From an uncultured Lachnospiraceae bacterium (GTDB lineage Bacteria; Bacillota; Clostridia; Lachnospirales; Lachnospiraceae): 6,969 nucleotides of DNA. Position 1 is the first letter of the stretch. The number at the start of each line of letters is the position of its first letter. Made by a program: the position numbers and the translations under genes. Below, piece after piece: positions 1-6,070 of this stretch. Under the pieces are notes generated by a model. It had not been told where the DNA came from and ran no database searches. It saw only the letters and a list, made by a program, of their open reading frames with translations. The stretch spans positions 1 to 6,969 of the forward strand of contig CACXFD010000114.1 in NCBI GenBank assembly GCA_902766845.1. Direction: 5' to 3'.

Positions 1-2
1 AG

Positions 3-434
3 GAGATCTCGAAGAGCCGGCTGTGCGTCGTGAAGTCGGTCGTGCATTACGATTTCGATACGTCGGCCTACGACCACTGCGAGGTGGGCCGTTACATCCA
101 GTACCCGTCCGTGTACATCCCGATGACGGAGGCGCTTTGGCGGCGCGCCGCGGCCCTGTGCCCGGAGCTGACGCCGGTCGTCTGCGCGTCCGGAGACAAG
201 TTCGTGGACGGCGGGGAGAAGAAGAGGGCGCTGCATCAGGCCTTCGGCGCGGACATCTGCGAGATGGAAGCGGCCGGTGTGGTGCTGACATGCGACCGCA
301 ACGGCGTGCCGTGCCTGTCCGTCAAGATGGTATCGGACGGCGTCGAGGGAGGGGCGGAAGAGTTTGCCCGCGAGTTCGACCGCGCGAGCGATACCTGCCT
401 GGAGGTCCTGGAGCAGGTGCTGACGGGACTGTAA
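3..434 (+). CDS. 5'-methylthioadenosine/S-adenosylhomocysteine nucleosidase, C-terminal part (5'-truncated by window edge)
   Basis: This is the C-terminal 143 codons of a nucleoside phosphorylase/nucleosidase-superfamily protein. The reading frame is already open at the first base, so the true start lies upstream. The GTG at 30 is internal. Recognisable MTAN features appear in order: an H-Y-D-F-D-T-S-A segment resembling the family's HD-x-D-x-T-A strand, an ASGDKF block (SGDxF in MTAN), the EMEAAGV block at 261-278 carrying the ribose-binding Met-Glu pair, and VSDGVEGG, whose Asp codon at 336-338 matches the catalytic general acid. The family hydrolyses MTA and SAH in the cytoplasm to adenine plus methylthioribose or S-ribosylhomocysteine, which serves methionine salvage, SAH detoxification and AI-2 precursor formation. 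Known bacterial enzymes are about 230 residues, so roughly 90 are missing here. Another PNP_UDP_1 member, such as a futalosine hydrolase, is possible, but the MEAA and SD motifs favour MTAN. Confidence 0.85.
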   Translation, partial: EISKSRLCVVKSVVHYDFDTSAYDHCEVGRYIQYPSVYIPMTEALWRRAAALCPELTPVVCASGDKFVDGGEKKRALHQAFGADICEMEAAGVVLTCDRNGVPCLSVKMVSDGVEGGAEEFAREFDRASDTCLEVLEQVLTGL

Positions 435-452
435 GAACAGATCATGATCGGA

Positions 453-510
453 CGGGCCGGCTGCCGCGCGGGCGGCCCGCCTTTGAAAGACGGCCGGCAC
501 GCACCGGCCG
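453..510 (+). other. Two adjacent GC-rich hairpins between the MTAN and YdcZ-type genes
   Basis: Two perfect inverted repeats lie in the 103-bp gap. The first pairs 453-459 with 473-479 (7 bp, 13-nt loop). The second pairs 491-497 (CGGCCGG) with 504-510 (CCGGCCG), 7 bp with a 6-nt loop. Neither is followed by a real T-run: there is only TTT after the first and ACTTT after the second. They could act as a weak terminator, an RNA-processing or stability element, or be by-products of GC-rich DNA. No convincing promoter is visible in this gap, so transcription may continue from the upstream gene. Confidence 0.35.
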
Positions 511-537
511 CAATACTTTCCGGGAGGATGTATCGCT

Positions 538-1467
538 ATGCCTTACATCATCATCCAGATCCTGGCCGGCCTGTGTCTGCCGACACAGACCAGCGTGAAT
601 ACGAAGCTGCGTAAGAAGATCGGGTCCCCGATCTATCCCGCGTTCTGGACCTTCCTGACCGCCACGGCGATCCTGCTGATCGTCCGGCGCGTGATCGAGC
701 ACGGGGAGACGATCCCGTTCGGACGCCTCCTGGCCGAGCCCTGGTGGATCTGGATCGGCGGGGTGTGCGGCGTCGTGTTCGTCTGCCTGAACATCCTGAT
801 CTATCAGCATATCGGCAGTGTGCAGACCGTGATCCTGCCCGCGCTCGGGCAGACCGTGACCGGACTGCTGATCGACCATTTCGGCCTGTTTCGCGCGAAC
901 GTGATCCCGATGAGCCTGATGCGCGCGCTGGGCGGCGTGATGGTGCTGGCCGGCGTGCTGCTGGTCACGCGGGCCCGGGTCGGGGGAAGCGCGTCCGGGG
1001 AGAAGGAGAGCGGCCTGTCCCTGCTCCCGTGGCAGCTGGCCGCGGTGGGGCAGGGCGTCCTGAACGCGATGCAGACCGCCGCGAACGGCTATGCGGGCCG
1101 CGTACTGGGCTCCGGGATCCGGGGCTCGGTCGTCAACTTCCTGGTCGGCCTGACGCTGATCACGATCCTGACGGCCGTGACGTTCTTCAAAAACGGCTCA
1201 AAGATCCGCTTCAGCGAGGAACCGTCCCGCTGGTGGATGTGGCTGGGCGGCGTCTGCGGCGTCATCTTCATCACCTGCAACGCGATCATGTCCACCCTGA
1301 TCGGGAACGGCATGACCGTGGTGGCCGGACTGATCGGAAGCATGACCGGAGGTGTTCTGATCGACCAGCTGGGCCTGTTCGAAACGCCGAAGCGGCCCGT
1401 GACGGCGGCCAAGATCATCGGGATCGTCATCATGCTGGCCGGCGCGGCCTGCATCCGGCTGCTGTAA
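538..1467 (+). CDS. DMT-superfamily transporter with two tandem YdcZ/DUF606 domains
   Basis: A 309-residue, very hydrophobic inner-membrane protein with about ten predicted membrane segments. It has two homologous halves: residues 1-145 and 165-309, joined by a short polar linker (about 146-164, rich in Gly, Ser and Glu). Residues 68-118 align without gaps to 231-281, with about 23 of 51 identical, including WW-x-W, GGVCGV-x-F, a central Asn, and LID-xx-GLF. Each half matches the YdcZ/DUF606 family of drug/metabolite transporters, which are usually single-domain proteins of about 140-150 residues working as pairs. Here the pair is fused. Substrates of the family are generally unknown, so none is assigned. 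The ATG at 538 is preceded by GGGAGG (522-527) at suitable spacing; the ATG at 528 is out of frame. The gene runs with the upstream nucleosidase, 103 bp apart, possibly co-transcribed. Confidence 0.88.
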   Translation: MPYIIIQILAGLCLPTQTSVNTKLRKKIGSPIYPAFWTFLTATAILLIVRRVIEHGETIPFGRLLAEPWWIWIGGVCGVVFVCLNILIYQHIGSVQTVILPALGQTVTGLLIDHFGLFRANVIPMSLMRALGGVMVLAGVLLVTRARVGGSASGEKESGLSLLPWQLAAVGQGVLNAMQTAANGYAGRVLGSGIRGSVVNFLVGLTLITILTAVTFFKNGSKIRFSEEPSRWWMWLGGVCGVIFITCNAIMSTLIGNGMTVVAGLIGSMTGGVLIDQLGLFETPKRPVTAAKIIGIVIMLAGAACIRLL

Positions 1468-1482
1468 GTTCGGAAAGTCACA

Positions 1483-1542
1483 GGGACACCGGAAGAGCTG
1501 CCGGAATACCGGAAGAGCCACTGGGATACCGGAGCATGAGAA
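1483..1542 (+). repeat. Degenerate 20-bp-period tandem repeat, three units
   Basis: Three consecutive 20-bp units start at 1483, 1503 and 1523. They share a GGRAYACCGGAAGAGC-like core, and ACCGGAAGAGC is exact in the first two. The third unit keeps GGGATACCGGAG and then diverges. A further degraded copy of the CGGAA core sits upstream at 1471, nearly in register. The array lies just after the stop of the transporter gene and before the leader of the next gene. Period 20 is not a multiple of three and no gene reads through it, so it is not a coding repeat. Function is unknown. Confidence 0.7.
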
Positions 1543-1549
1543 AGTTCGC

Positions 1550-1577
1550 AAGACCGATGCGGCTCAGGACCGGTCTT
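1550..1577 (+). other. Hairpin immediately upstream of the SD of the GT-C-like gene
   Basis: AAGACCG at 1550-1556 pairs exactly with CGGTCTT at 1571-1577, giving a 7-bp stem with a 14-nt loop. It ends two bases before the AGGAAGGA ribosome-binding site (1579-1586). It could modulate translation initiation or mRNA stability of the following gene, or occur by chance. No T-run follows, so it is not a terminator. Confidence 0.3.
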
Positions 1578-1592
1578 CAGGAAGGATCCGCC

Positions 1593-3518
1593 ATGAAACG
1601 AGTCATCGGAGTCCTCTGCGGCCTGCTGGCCGCGGCCCTTCTGATCGAATTGCTGTTCTTCAATTTCCGCGCCCTCGAATCGCGGACGTTCGGGCCGGCC
1701 GTGCCCTCGGAGGCGTCGATCGCGGCCGGGGAAACGTCGTTTACGGTCTTTGACGGCCCGGAGGCCATGGATATCCAAAGTATCCGTCTGCCCCTGTCGA
1801 AGGCCGGCAGCGGCGACTGGGTGGCGGTCCGCCTGTTCGTCACGGACGAGGGCAGCAGCGTGGGCTATGAACTGCCCGAGCTGCAGATCTCGCCTGCGGT
1901 CCCGTCCTCGCAGTTTATCCGGCTGAATCTGCACGGCAAGGCGCGCAGCATCACCGTGAATATCCAGGGCGCGAAGCCGGACGACGTCTATGAGCTCGGC
2001 GATGTGCTGCTGAACGCGCGTCGTCCGTTTGCGTTCTCGCTTCTGCGCGTGTTCGGCGTGTTCGCGGGACTGGGCCTGTTATGGCTCCTGCGTCCGTCGT
2101 CCGTGCTGCACCGCACGAGGGTCCTGGAGGCCGGGCTCTGGCAGCAGGCCCTGCTGGTCCTGATCGTGGCGGTACAGCTCCTGGTGACCGCGATGGCCTG
2201 TTCCGCCACCCCGTCCTATGTGACGCCTCCGTGGCGCCATCACCGGCAGTATCACAAGATGGCCGTCTCGCTGACCGAGGGCCGGCTGGATCTGGGCGAT
2301 GAACCGTCCGCGTCCCTGCTAGCGATGGAAAACCCGTATGATTACCATGCCCGCGTGAGGGATCACGTGGATTACTGGTGGGACGAGGCCTACTATCAGG
2401 GAAAGTATTACTGCTATTTCGGGATCCTGCCGGTGCTGCTGTTCTACCTGCCGTATTACCTGGTGACCGGGAACGCGTTCCCGACCTGGCTGGGCGTGCT
2501 GATCTGTCTGACAGCGCTGACGCTGGCGCTGGTCTGGCTGCTGTATGAGACCGTGCGCCGGTATTTCCCGCGCTGCTCGACCGGCGATTTTCTGCTGCTC
2601 GAGGTCACGATGTTCCTCGGAGGCACGGTGCTGATCGGCGCGCAGTGTCCGACATTCTATTACCTGCCCATCTCGCTGGCCCTCGCGCTGACCGCGGCGG
2701 CCCTGGCCTGCTGGGTGCGGGCCGGCCGGGACGGGTACCGCCGCGGCTGGATCGTGGCCGGCGGCCTTTTGATGGCGCTGACAGCCGCGTCGCGCCCGCA
2801 GTTCGTGCTCTCGAGCTTCCTGGTGTTCCCGCTGTTGGGCCGGGAGACCATCGAAAGATGGAAGGCCGGCGGGAAGGACCGGACCCGTGCGGTCACATCG
2901 GTCCTGTTCGCGCTGGTCCCGTACGTGATCGTGGCCGGCGCGCTGATGTGGTATAACGCGTCGCGCTTCGGGTCCCCGTTCGATTTCGGGGCCAATTACC
3001 AGATGACGACGAACGACGTCACGCACCGCGGCTTCCATCCGGACCGGCTGCCGTTCGGGCTGTTTTCGTATCTGCTGCAGCCCGTGTCGCTGATCGGCCG
3101 GTCGCCGTTCCTGCGGTCCGTGCCGGTCCAGACGTCCTATCAGGGCTTTACGATCTATGAAACGATGTACGGCGGCCTGCTGTGGTTCTCGCCGGCGCTG
3201 GCCGCGCCGGTCCTGCTCCTGGGCCGGCGCGTGCGGGCCGGCCTGAAGGAAAAGAAGCTGCTGGGAGCCGCGGCCGTTTGTGCGGTGCTGGGCGTCCTGG
3301 TCGCCTGCCTGGACGTGGAAGCCGGCGGGATCCTGCAGCGCTACTGGATGGATTTCGGATTCCTGCTCAGCCTGCCGACCGTATGGATCGTGCTCACGCG
3401 GCTCGAGGAGGCGGAGCGCCTCGGGGAAGCCGTCGCAGCGGAGCGGCGCATGCGCCTGCTGGGCCTGACGGTCTGGTCGGTGCTGATCTGGACGCTGTGG
3501 CTCGCGCGGATGCTGTGA
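1593..3518 (+). CDS. Polytopic membrane protein, GT-C/family-39-like glycosyltransferase candidate with N-terminal extracytoplasmic domain
   Basis: A 641-residue integral membrane protein. Residues about 5-24 form a signal-anchor helix. Residues about 25-145 are a soluble, beta-rich-looking segment probably outside the membrane. Some 12 further hydrophobic helices follow to the C-terminus. After the third helix comes a loop holding SLTEGRLDLGDEP (226-238), then WWDEAYYQGKYY (262-273), then an FGILPVLLFYLPYYL helix. A second large polar loop (about 455-520) begins WYNASRFGSPFDFG. This arrangement resembles bacterial GT-C proteins of the family-39/PMT-like type, which transfer sugars from polyprenyl-phosphate donors outside the membrane; D/E residues in the first large loop are the usual catalytic candidates. 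That role is inference from pattern. The ATG at 1593 has AGGAAGGA 6 bp upstream. An in-frame ATG at 1536 lacks a well-spaced SD and falls in the repeat array. The real substrate is unknown, and an uncharacterised membrane protein is the safe reading. Confidence 0.72.
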   Translation: MKRVIGVLCGLLAAALLIELLFFNFRALESRTFGPAVPSEASIAAGETSFTVFDGPEAMDIQSIRLPLSKAGSGDWVAVRLFVTDEGSSVGYELPELQISPAVPSSQFIRLNLHGKARSITVNIQGAKPDDVYELGDVLLNARRPFAFSLLRVFGVFAGLGLLWLLRPSSVLHRTRVLEAGLWQQALLVLIVAVQLLVTAMACSATPSYVTPPWRHHRQYHKMAVSLTEGRLDLGDEPSASLLAMENPYDYHARVRDHVDYWWDEAYYQGKYYCYFGILPVLLFYLPYYLVTGNAFPTWLGVLICLTALTLALVWLLYETVRRYFPRCSTGDFLLLEVTMFLGGTVLIGAQCPTFYYLPISLALALTAAALACWVRAGRDGYRRGWIVAGGLLMALTAASRPQFVLSSFLVFPLLGRETIERWKAGGKDRTRAVTSVLFALVPYVIVAGALMWYNASRFGSPFDFGANYQMTTNDVTHRGFHPDRLPFGLFSYLLQPVSLIGRSPFLRSVPVQTSYQGFTIYETMYGGLLWFSPALAAPVLLLGRRVRAGLKEKKLLGAAAVCAVLGVLVACLDVEAGGILQRYWMDFGFLLSLPTVWIVLTRLEEAERLGEAVAAERRMRLLGLTVWSVLIWTLWLARML

Positions 3519-3710
3519 CTGGGAAGCCCGGAACGGGCGCGTCCGGAGGAATGCGGAGACGGCCGGCCCGGAACGGGCGCGTACGGAAGAGCACGGGAAG
3601 GGAAGCCGGGAAGAGCGTAGATACGCCGGCCCGGGGCAGAGGCTCCCGGAAGTCTATGGGGATGACAGCCCGGCCGGGATCTCAGGCCGGGGAAAGAATG
3701 AGGAAAGAAC
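3519..3710 (+). other. 192-bp purine-rich spacer with repeats and a leader hairpin
   Basis: This gap between the GT-C-like gene and the ABC ATPase carries no supported gene. Besides the twin 17-bp repeats it holds further CGGAAGAGC-like copies (exact at 3584-3592, GGGAAGAGC at 3608-3616). It also has a hairpin pairing CCCGGCC (3669-3675) with GGCCGGG (3685-3691) across a 9-nt loop. That hairpin ends just before the SD region of the ATPase gene. I found no convincing -35/-10 pair, so the promoter of the ABC pair is either unrecognised or upstream. Confidence 0.5.
3526..3582 (+). repeat. Pair of identical 17-bp repeats, each a small hairpin, 40 bp apart
   Basis: The 17-mer GCCCGGAACGGGCGCGT occurs exactly at 3526-3542 and 3566-3582, a spacing of 40 bp. 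Each copy contains the inverted repeat GCCCG-GAA-CGGGC, a 5-bp stem with a GAA triloop. The first begins eight bases after the stop codon of the GT-C-like gene. Flanks of the copies are also partly alike (TCCGGAGGA versus TACGGAAGA). No T-run follows, so classical termination is unlikely. A small REP-like element, an mRNA 3'-end stabiliser, or local duplication are possible explanations. Confidence 0.65.
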
Positions 3711-4448
3711 GTGGCTCAGATCGTTTGTGAAGACCTGGTGTTGGGATATGAAGGACGGCCGGTGGTGTCCGGGCTCTCGTTTGAGGTGAAGGCCGGGGAC
3801 TACCTGTGTATCGTCGGGGAGAACGGCTCGGGCAAGAGCACGCTGATCAAGGCGATCCTGGGCCTGCAGCCCCCGATGAGCGGCCGGATCCTGCTGCAGG
3901 ACGGCCTGCAGCCCAGCGAGATCGGATACCTGCCGCAGCAGACGGACATCCAGCGGGACTTTCCCGCCCAGGTGCGCGAGATCGTGCAGTCCGGCTGCCT
4001 CGCGCGCATGAAGCACCGCGTCTTTTTCGGACGCGCGGAGAAGAAGCTCGCGCGCGACTGCATGGAACGCATGGGGATCCTCGACATGGAGAAGCGGTGC
4101 TACCGCGATCTGTCCGGCGGGCAGCAGCAGCGCGTGCTGCTGGCGCGGGCCCTGTGCTCGGCGCAGAAGGTCCTGCTGCTGGACGAGCCGGTCTCCGGGC
4201 TGGACCCGAACGCCACGCTGGAACTGTACCAGCTGATCCGGAAACTGAACCGCGAGGGCATCACGATCCTGATGGTCACGCATGATATCATGGCCGCGAC
4301 GGTCTACGCGAGCCACATCCTCCACATCGGGGACAGCGTGTTCTTCGGGACGGCGGAGGAGTACGGCCGCAGCCGGACCGGCCGGGGCTTTCTGTCTGCG
4401 GAGGAGGGGATCCTCGGAAGCGGGGGGAGCGGGGGAGGCGGCCTATGA
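3711..4448 (+). CDS. ABC transporter ATP-binding protein, ZnuC/MntB-like zinc or manganese importer
   Basis: A 245-residue cytoplasmic ATPase with all nucleotide-binding motifs intact: Walker A GENGSGKST (36-44), Q-loop YLPQQ (73-77), signature LSGGQQQR (134-141), Walker B VLLLDEP (154-160), and switch His191 in VTHD. The linker IQRDFPAQVREIV after the Q-loop is typical of the metal-uptake branch that pairs with ABC-3 permeases. It hydrolyses ATP to drive divalent metal import through the permease encoded next. The start is GTG at 3711, with AGGAAAG (3701-3707) just upstream; the ATG at 3698 is out of frame. Its end overlaps the permease start by 4 bp (ATGA), indicating translational coupling. 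The last ten or so residues are a Gly/Ser-rich tail, because this DNA doubles as the G-rich ribosome-binding region of the next gene. The metal (Zn or Mn) cannot be decided from sequence alone. Confidence 0.93.
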   Translation: MAQIVCEDLVLGYEGRPVVSGLSFEVKAGDYLCIVGENGSGKSTLIKAILGLQPPMSGRILLQDGLQPSEIGYLPQQTDIQRDFPAQVREIVQSGCLARMKHRVFFGRAEKKLARDCMERMGILDMEKRCYRDLSGGQQQRVLLARALCSAQKVLLLDEPVSGLDPNATLELYQLIRKLNREGITILMVTHDIMAATVYASHILHIGDSVFFGTAEEYGRSRTGRGFLSAEEGILGSGGSGGGGL

Positions 4449-5290
4449 GCGGCTGGCTGTCCCGCCTGGCGGTGTATTTCTCCTACCCGTTCGTGCGGTA
4501 CGCGCTGATCGTCAGCGTGCTCGTGGGGCTGTGTGCGGCCCTGCTCGGTGTGACGCTGGTGCTCAAGCGCTTCTCTTATATCGGAGATGGGCTCTCGCAC
4601 GTGGCCTTCGGGGCCATGGCCGCGGCGAGCCTGCTGCACCTGGCCGACGCCACGGTGCTGATCCTGCCGGTCACGGTCCTGTGCGCGGTCCTGCTCCTGA
4701 AGACCGGCCAGAGCGCGCGGGTCCGCGGCGACGCGGTGATCGCGATGGTATCGGTCGGGGCGCTCGCCCTCGGATACCTCCTGATGAATGTCTTCTCCGT
4801 TTCTTCGAATGTATCGGGCGACGTGTGCAGCACGCTGTTCGGGTCTGCGTCCATCCTGACGCTGACGCCGCGCGATGTGGCGGTCAGCGTGGTCCTGTCC
4901 GCGGTCGTCCTGGCCCTGTTCCTGCTGTTTTATCACCGCATCTTCGCGGTGACATTTGATGAAGCCTACGCCCGTGCGACCGGGCTGCCTGCCGAGCGGT
5001 ATCATCTGCTGATCGCGGTCATCATCGCGGTCATCATCGTGATGGGCATGCAGCTTGTAGGGTCGCTCCTGATCTCCGCGCTGGTCATCTTTCCGGCCAT
5101 CTCCGCGATGCGCCTGTTCTCGGGCTTTCGCGCGGTGACGGTCTGCTCCGGCGTGCTGTCGGTGATCGGGTCCGTGACCGGCCTTGTGCTGTCCGTCCTC
5201 GCGGCCACGCCGATCGGCGCGACCATCGTGGCCGTAGATATCCTGATCCTGCTGATCTGCAGTGTGATCGGGGCGGTGAGAAGACGGTAG
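4445..5290 (+). CDS. ABC-3 family metal-ion permease, ZnuB/MntC-like
   Basis: A 281-residue integral membrane protein with about eight hydrophobic helices. Family landmarks are visible: GDGLSHVAFG (47-56, the GDxLSHA-type motif), GDVCSTLFGS (125-134, the usual LFG segment), FDEAYARATGLP (171-182, cytoplasmic coupling region contacting the ATPase), and QLVGSLLISALVIFPA (203-218). ABC-3 permeases form the channel for Zn, Mn or Fe import, taking the ion from an extracellular binding lipoprotein. The start ATG overlaps the ATPase stop as ATGA, with GGGGGAGG (4431-4438) as SD, so both subunits are probably made in matched amounts. The gene ends at TAG, followed by a purine-rich tail and a strong terminator. 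No solute-binding protein gene follows, which is unusual for the family and must be supplied from elsewhere or lie outside the window. Confidence 0.94.
   Translation: MSGWLSRLAVYFSYPFVRYALIVSVLVGLCAALLGVTLVLKRFSYIGDGLSHVAFGAMAAASLLHLADATVLILPVTVLCAVLLLKTGQSARVRGDAVIAMVSVGALALGYLLMNVFSVSSNVSGDVCSTLFGSASILTLTPRDVAVSVVLSAVVLALFLLFYHRIFAVTFDEAYARATGLPAERYHLLIAVIIAVIIVMGMQLVGSLLISALVIFPAISAMRLFSGFRAVTVCSGVLSVIGSVTGLVLSVLAATPIGATIVAVDILILLICSVIGAVRRR
5012..5038 (+). repeat. 12-bp in-frame tandem duplication within the permease gene
   Basis: ATCGCGGTCATC occurs twice head to tail (5012-5023, 5024-5035), followed by ATCG of a partial third copy. It encodes the repeated I-A-V-I of a membrane helix (about residues 190-198). 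Because 12 is a multiple of three, gain or loss of a unit would keep the frame. It probably reflects simple helix composition rather than a special function. Confidence 0.6.
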
Positions 5291-5379
5291 CAGGAGCGGG
5301 GACCGGCAGCGGGAGAAGGAAAGCGGGAGAAGCGAAGCAGGAGAAGAGAAGAAAACAAATCAGAAAACGATCGAATCAC
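5291..5379 (+). other. Purine-rich tail after the permease gene
   Basis: Between the permease stop and the terminator the coding strand is almost all G and A for about 70 bases. It has loosely repeated GCGGGAGAAG, GCGGGAGAAG and GCAGGAGAAG blocks at roughly 13-17 bp spacing. No ORF with family resemblance and no promoter were seen. It resembles the purine-rich tails after the stops at 1467 and 3518. Confidence 0.45.
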
Positions 5380-5422
5380 AAAGCCCGGAGGTCCTCCGTT
5401 TCGGAGGACCTCCGGGCTTTTT
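5380..5422 (+). terminator. Strong intrinsic terminator between convergent genes
   Basis: A perfect 19-bp inverted repeat (5380-5398 with 5402-5420), a TTT loop, and a T-run at 5418-5422 following the GC-rich stem. It lies between the + strand permease (ends 5290) and the - strand phosphatase (ends 5467). The geometry ends the ABC transcript. The three As at the left base give a short T-run on the other strand, so it may also stop the convergent transcript, though less strongly. Confidence 0.93.
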
Positions 5423-5466
5423 CCGTCGGTCGGCGCGAAGCCCTGCAAAAAGTGCTGCCGCAGGCG

Positions 5467-6066
5467 TCACAGCGCCGCGGTGATCGCGGCGAGCAGGTCA
5501 TCATAATCTTCGAGGGCGGGCACGTCGGCGTTCGCGGCGCGGATCGCGTCCGTGGTGCGGAAGAGGAACCCGGACTTGCCGGCGCGGATCATGCCCAGGT
5601 CGTTGAAGCTGTCGCCGACCGCAATGGTCTCGAAGCCGATCGACTGCAGCGCGCGCACGGTGGTCAGCTTGCTCTCTTCGCAGCGCATCACGACGCCGGT
5701 GATCTCGCCGTCAGGCGCGGTGACCAGCTCATTGCAGAAGAGCGTGGGCCAGCCGAGCTGCTCCATCAGGGGCATCGCGAACTGCGAGAACGTATCGCTG
5801 ATGATGATCACCTGCGCACGGCTGCGCAGCCGGTCCAGGAAGTCACGGGCGCCGGGCAGCGGGCGGATCTTCGCGATCACGGCCTGCACGTCCGACAGCT
5901 TGTAGCCGTGCTCCTTCAGGATCTTCATGCGGTAGCGCATGAGCTTATCGTAATCCGGTTCGTCGCGCGTGGTGCGGCGCAGCTCCGGGATGCCGCTCTC
6001 TTCGGCAAAGGCGATCCAGATCTCCGGGACCAGCACGCCTTCGAGGTCCAGACAGACCAGCTTCAT
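5467..6066 (-). CDS. thrH: ThrH-like HAD phosphatase (phosphoserine phosphatase / homoserine phosphotransferase type)
   Basis: A 199-residue cytoplasmic HAD-superfamily enzyme. HAD motifs are complete: motif I CLDLEGVLVPE with nucleophile Asp7 and Glu9 in place of the second Asp, motif II ISDTF (Ser90), motif III Lys133, and motif IV GDSFND (151-156). The start LDLEGVLVPEIWIAFAE, followed by TTRDEPDYDKLM, is a near-signature of ThrH. Pseudomonas ThrH (about 205 residues) removes phosphate from phosphoserine and can transfer it to homoserine. Serine phosphatase activity is the safer assignment; the transferase side reaction is inferred. The ATG at 6066 is chosen because ThrH proteins begin a few residues before the DLEG motif and AGGAGGAGAC (6071-6080) sits just upstream. 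The upstream in-frame ATG at 6147 would add 27 unrelated residues. No serA, serC or other serine/threonine gene lies beside it. Confidence 0.9.
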   Translation of the reverse strand: MKLVCLDLEGVLVPEIWIAFAEESGIPELRRTTRDEPDYDKLMRYRMKILKEHGYKLSDVQAVIAKIRPLPGARDFLDRLRSRAQVIIISDTFSQFAMPLMEQLGWPTLFCNELVTAPDGEITGVVMRCEESKLTTVRALQSIGFETIAVGDSFNDLGMIRAGKSGFLFRTTDAIRAANADVPALEDYDDLLAAITAAL

Positions 6067-6070
6067 AAAG

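Noticed and set aside
30..434. GTG at 30 as the real start of the nucleosidase
   Set aside because: The frame is open upstream to the window edge, the upstream residues fit the protein, and about 90 family residues would be missing.
453..510. Intrinsic terminator after the nucleosidase gene
   Set aside because: Hairpins are present but there is no adjacent T-run, so it was listed only as structure of unknown role.
483..517. TTGAAA followed by AATACT as a promoter for the YdcZ-type gene
   Set aside because: The spacing is about 23 bp and the -10 match is poor.
1483..1542. CRISPR array
   Set aside because: Units are contiguous 20-mers with no unique spacers, the repeats are degenerate, and no cas gene is nearby.
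744..1592. Open reading frame continuing upstream of the GT-C-like gene in the same frame
   Set aside because: It overlaps the well-supported YdcZ-type gene, its translation is Arg/Gly/Asp-rich as expected from an off-frame reading of GC-rich coding DNA, and the ATG at 1593 has its own SD and signal-anchor.
2319..3038. Long - strand open frame opposite the GT-C-like gene, and similar antisense frames at 1089-1934, 3654-4325 and 4304-5005
   Set aside because: They are antisense shadows of genes with strong family evidence; their translations are Arg/Gln/His/Asp-rich without domain features, and stop-free antisense frames are common in GC-rich DNA.
4415..4448. Gly-rich C-terminal tail of the ATPase as a functional domain
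   Set aside because: The G-rich DNA here includes the ribosome-binding site for the overlapping permease start, which explains the Gly codons.
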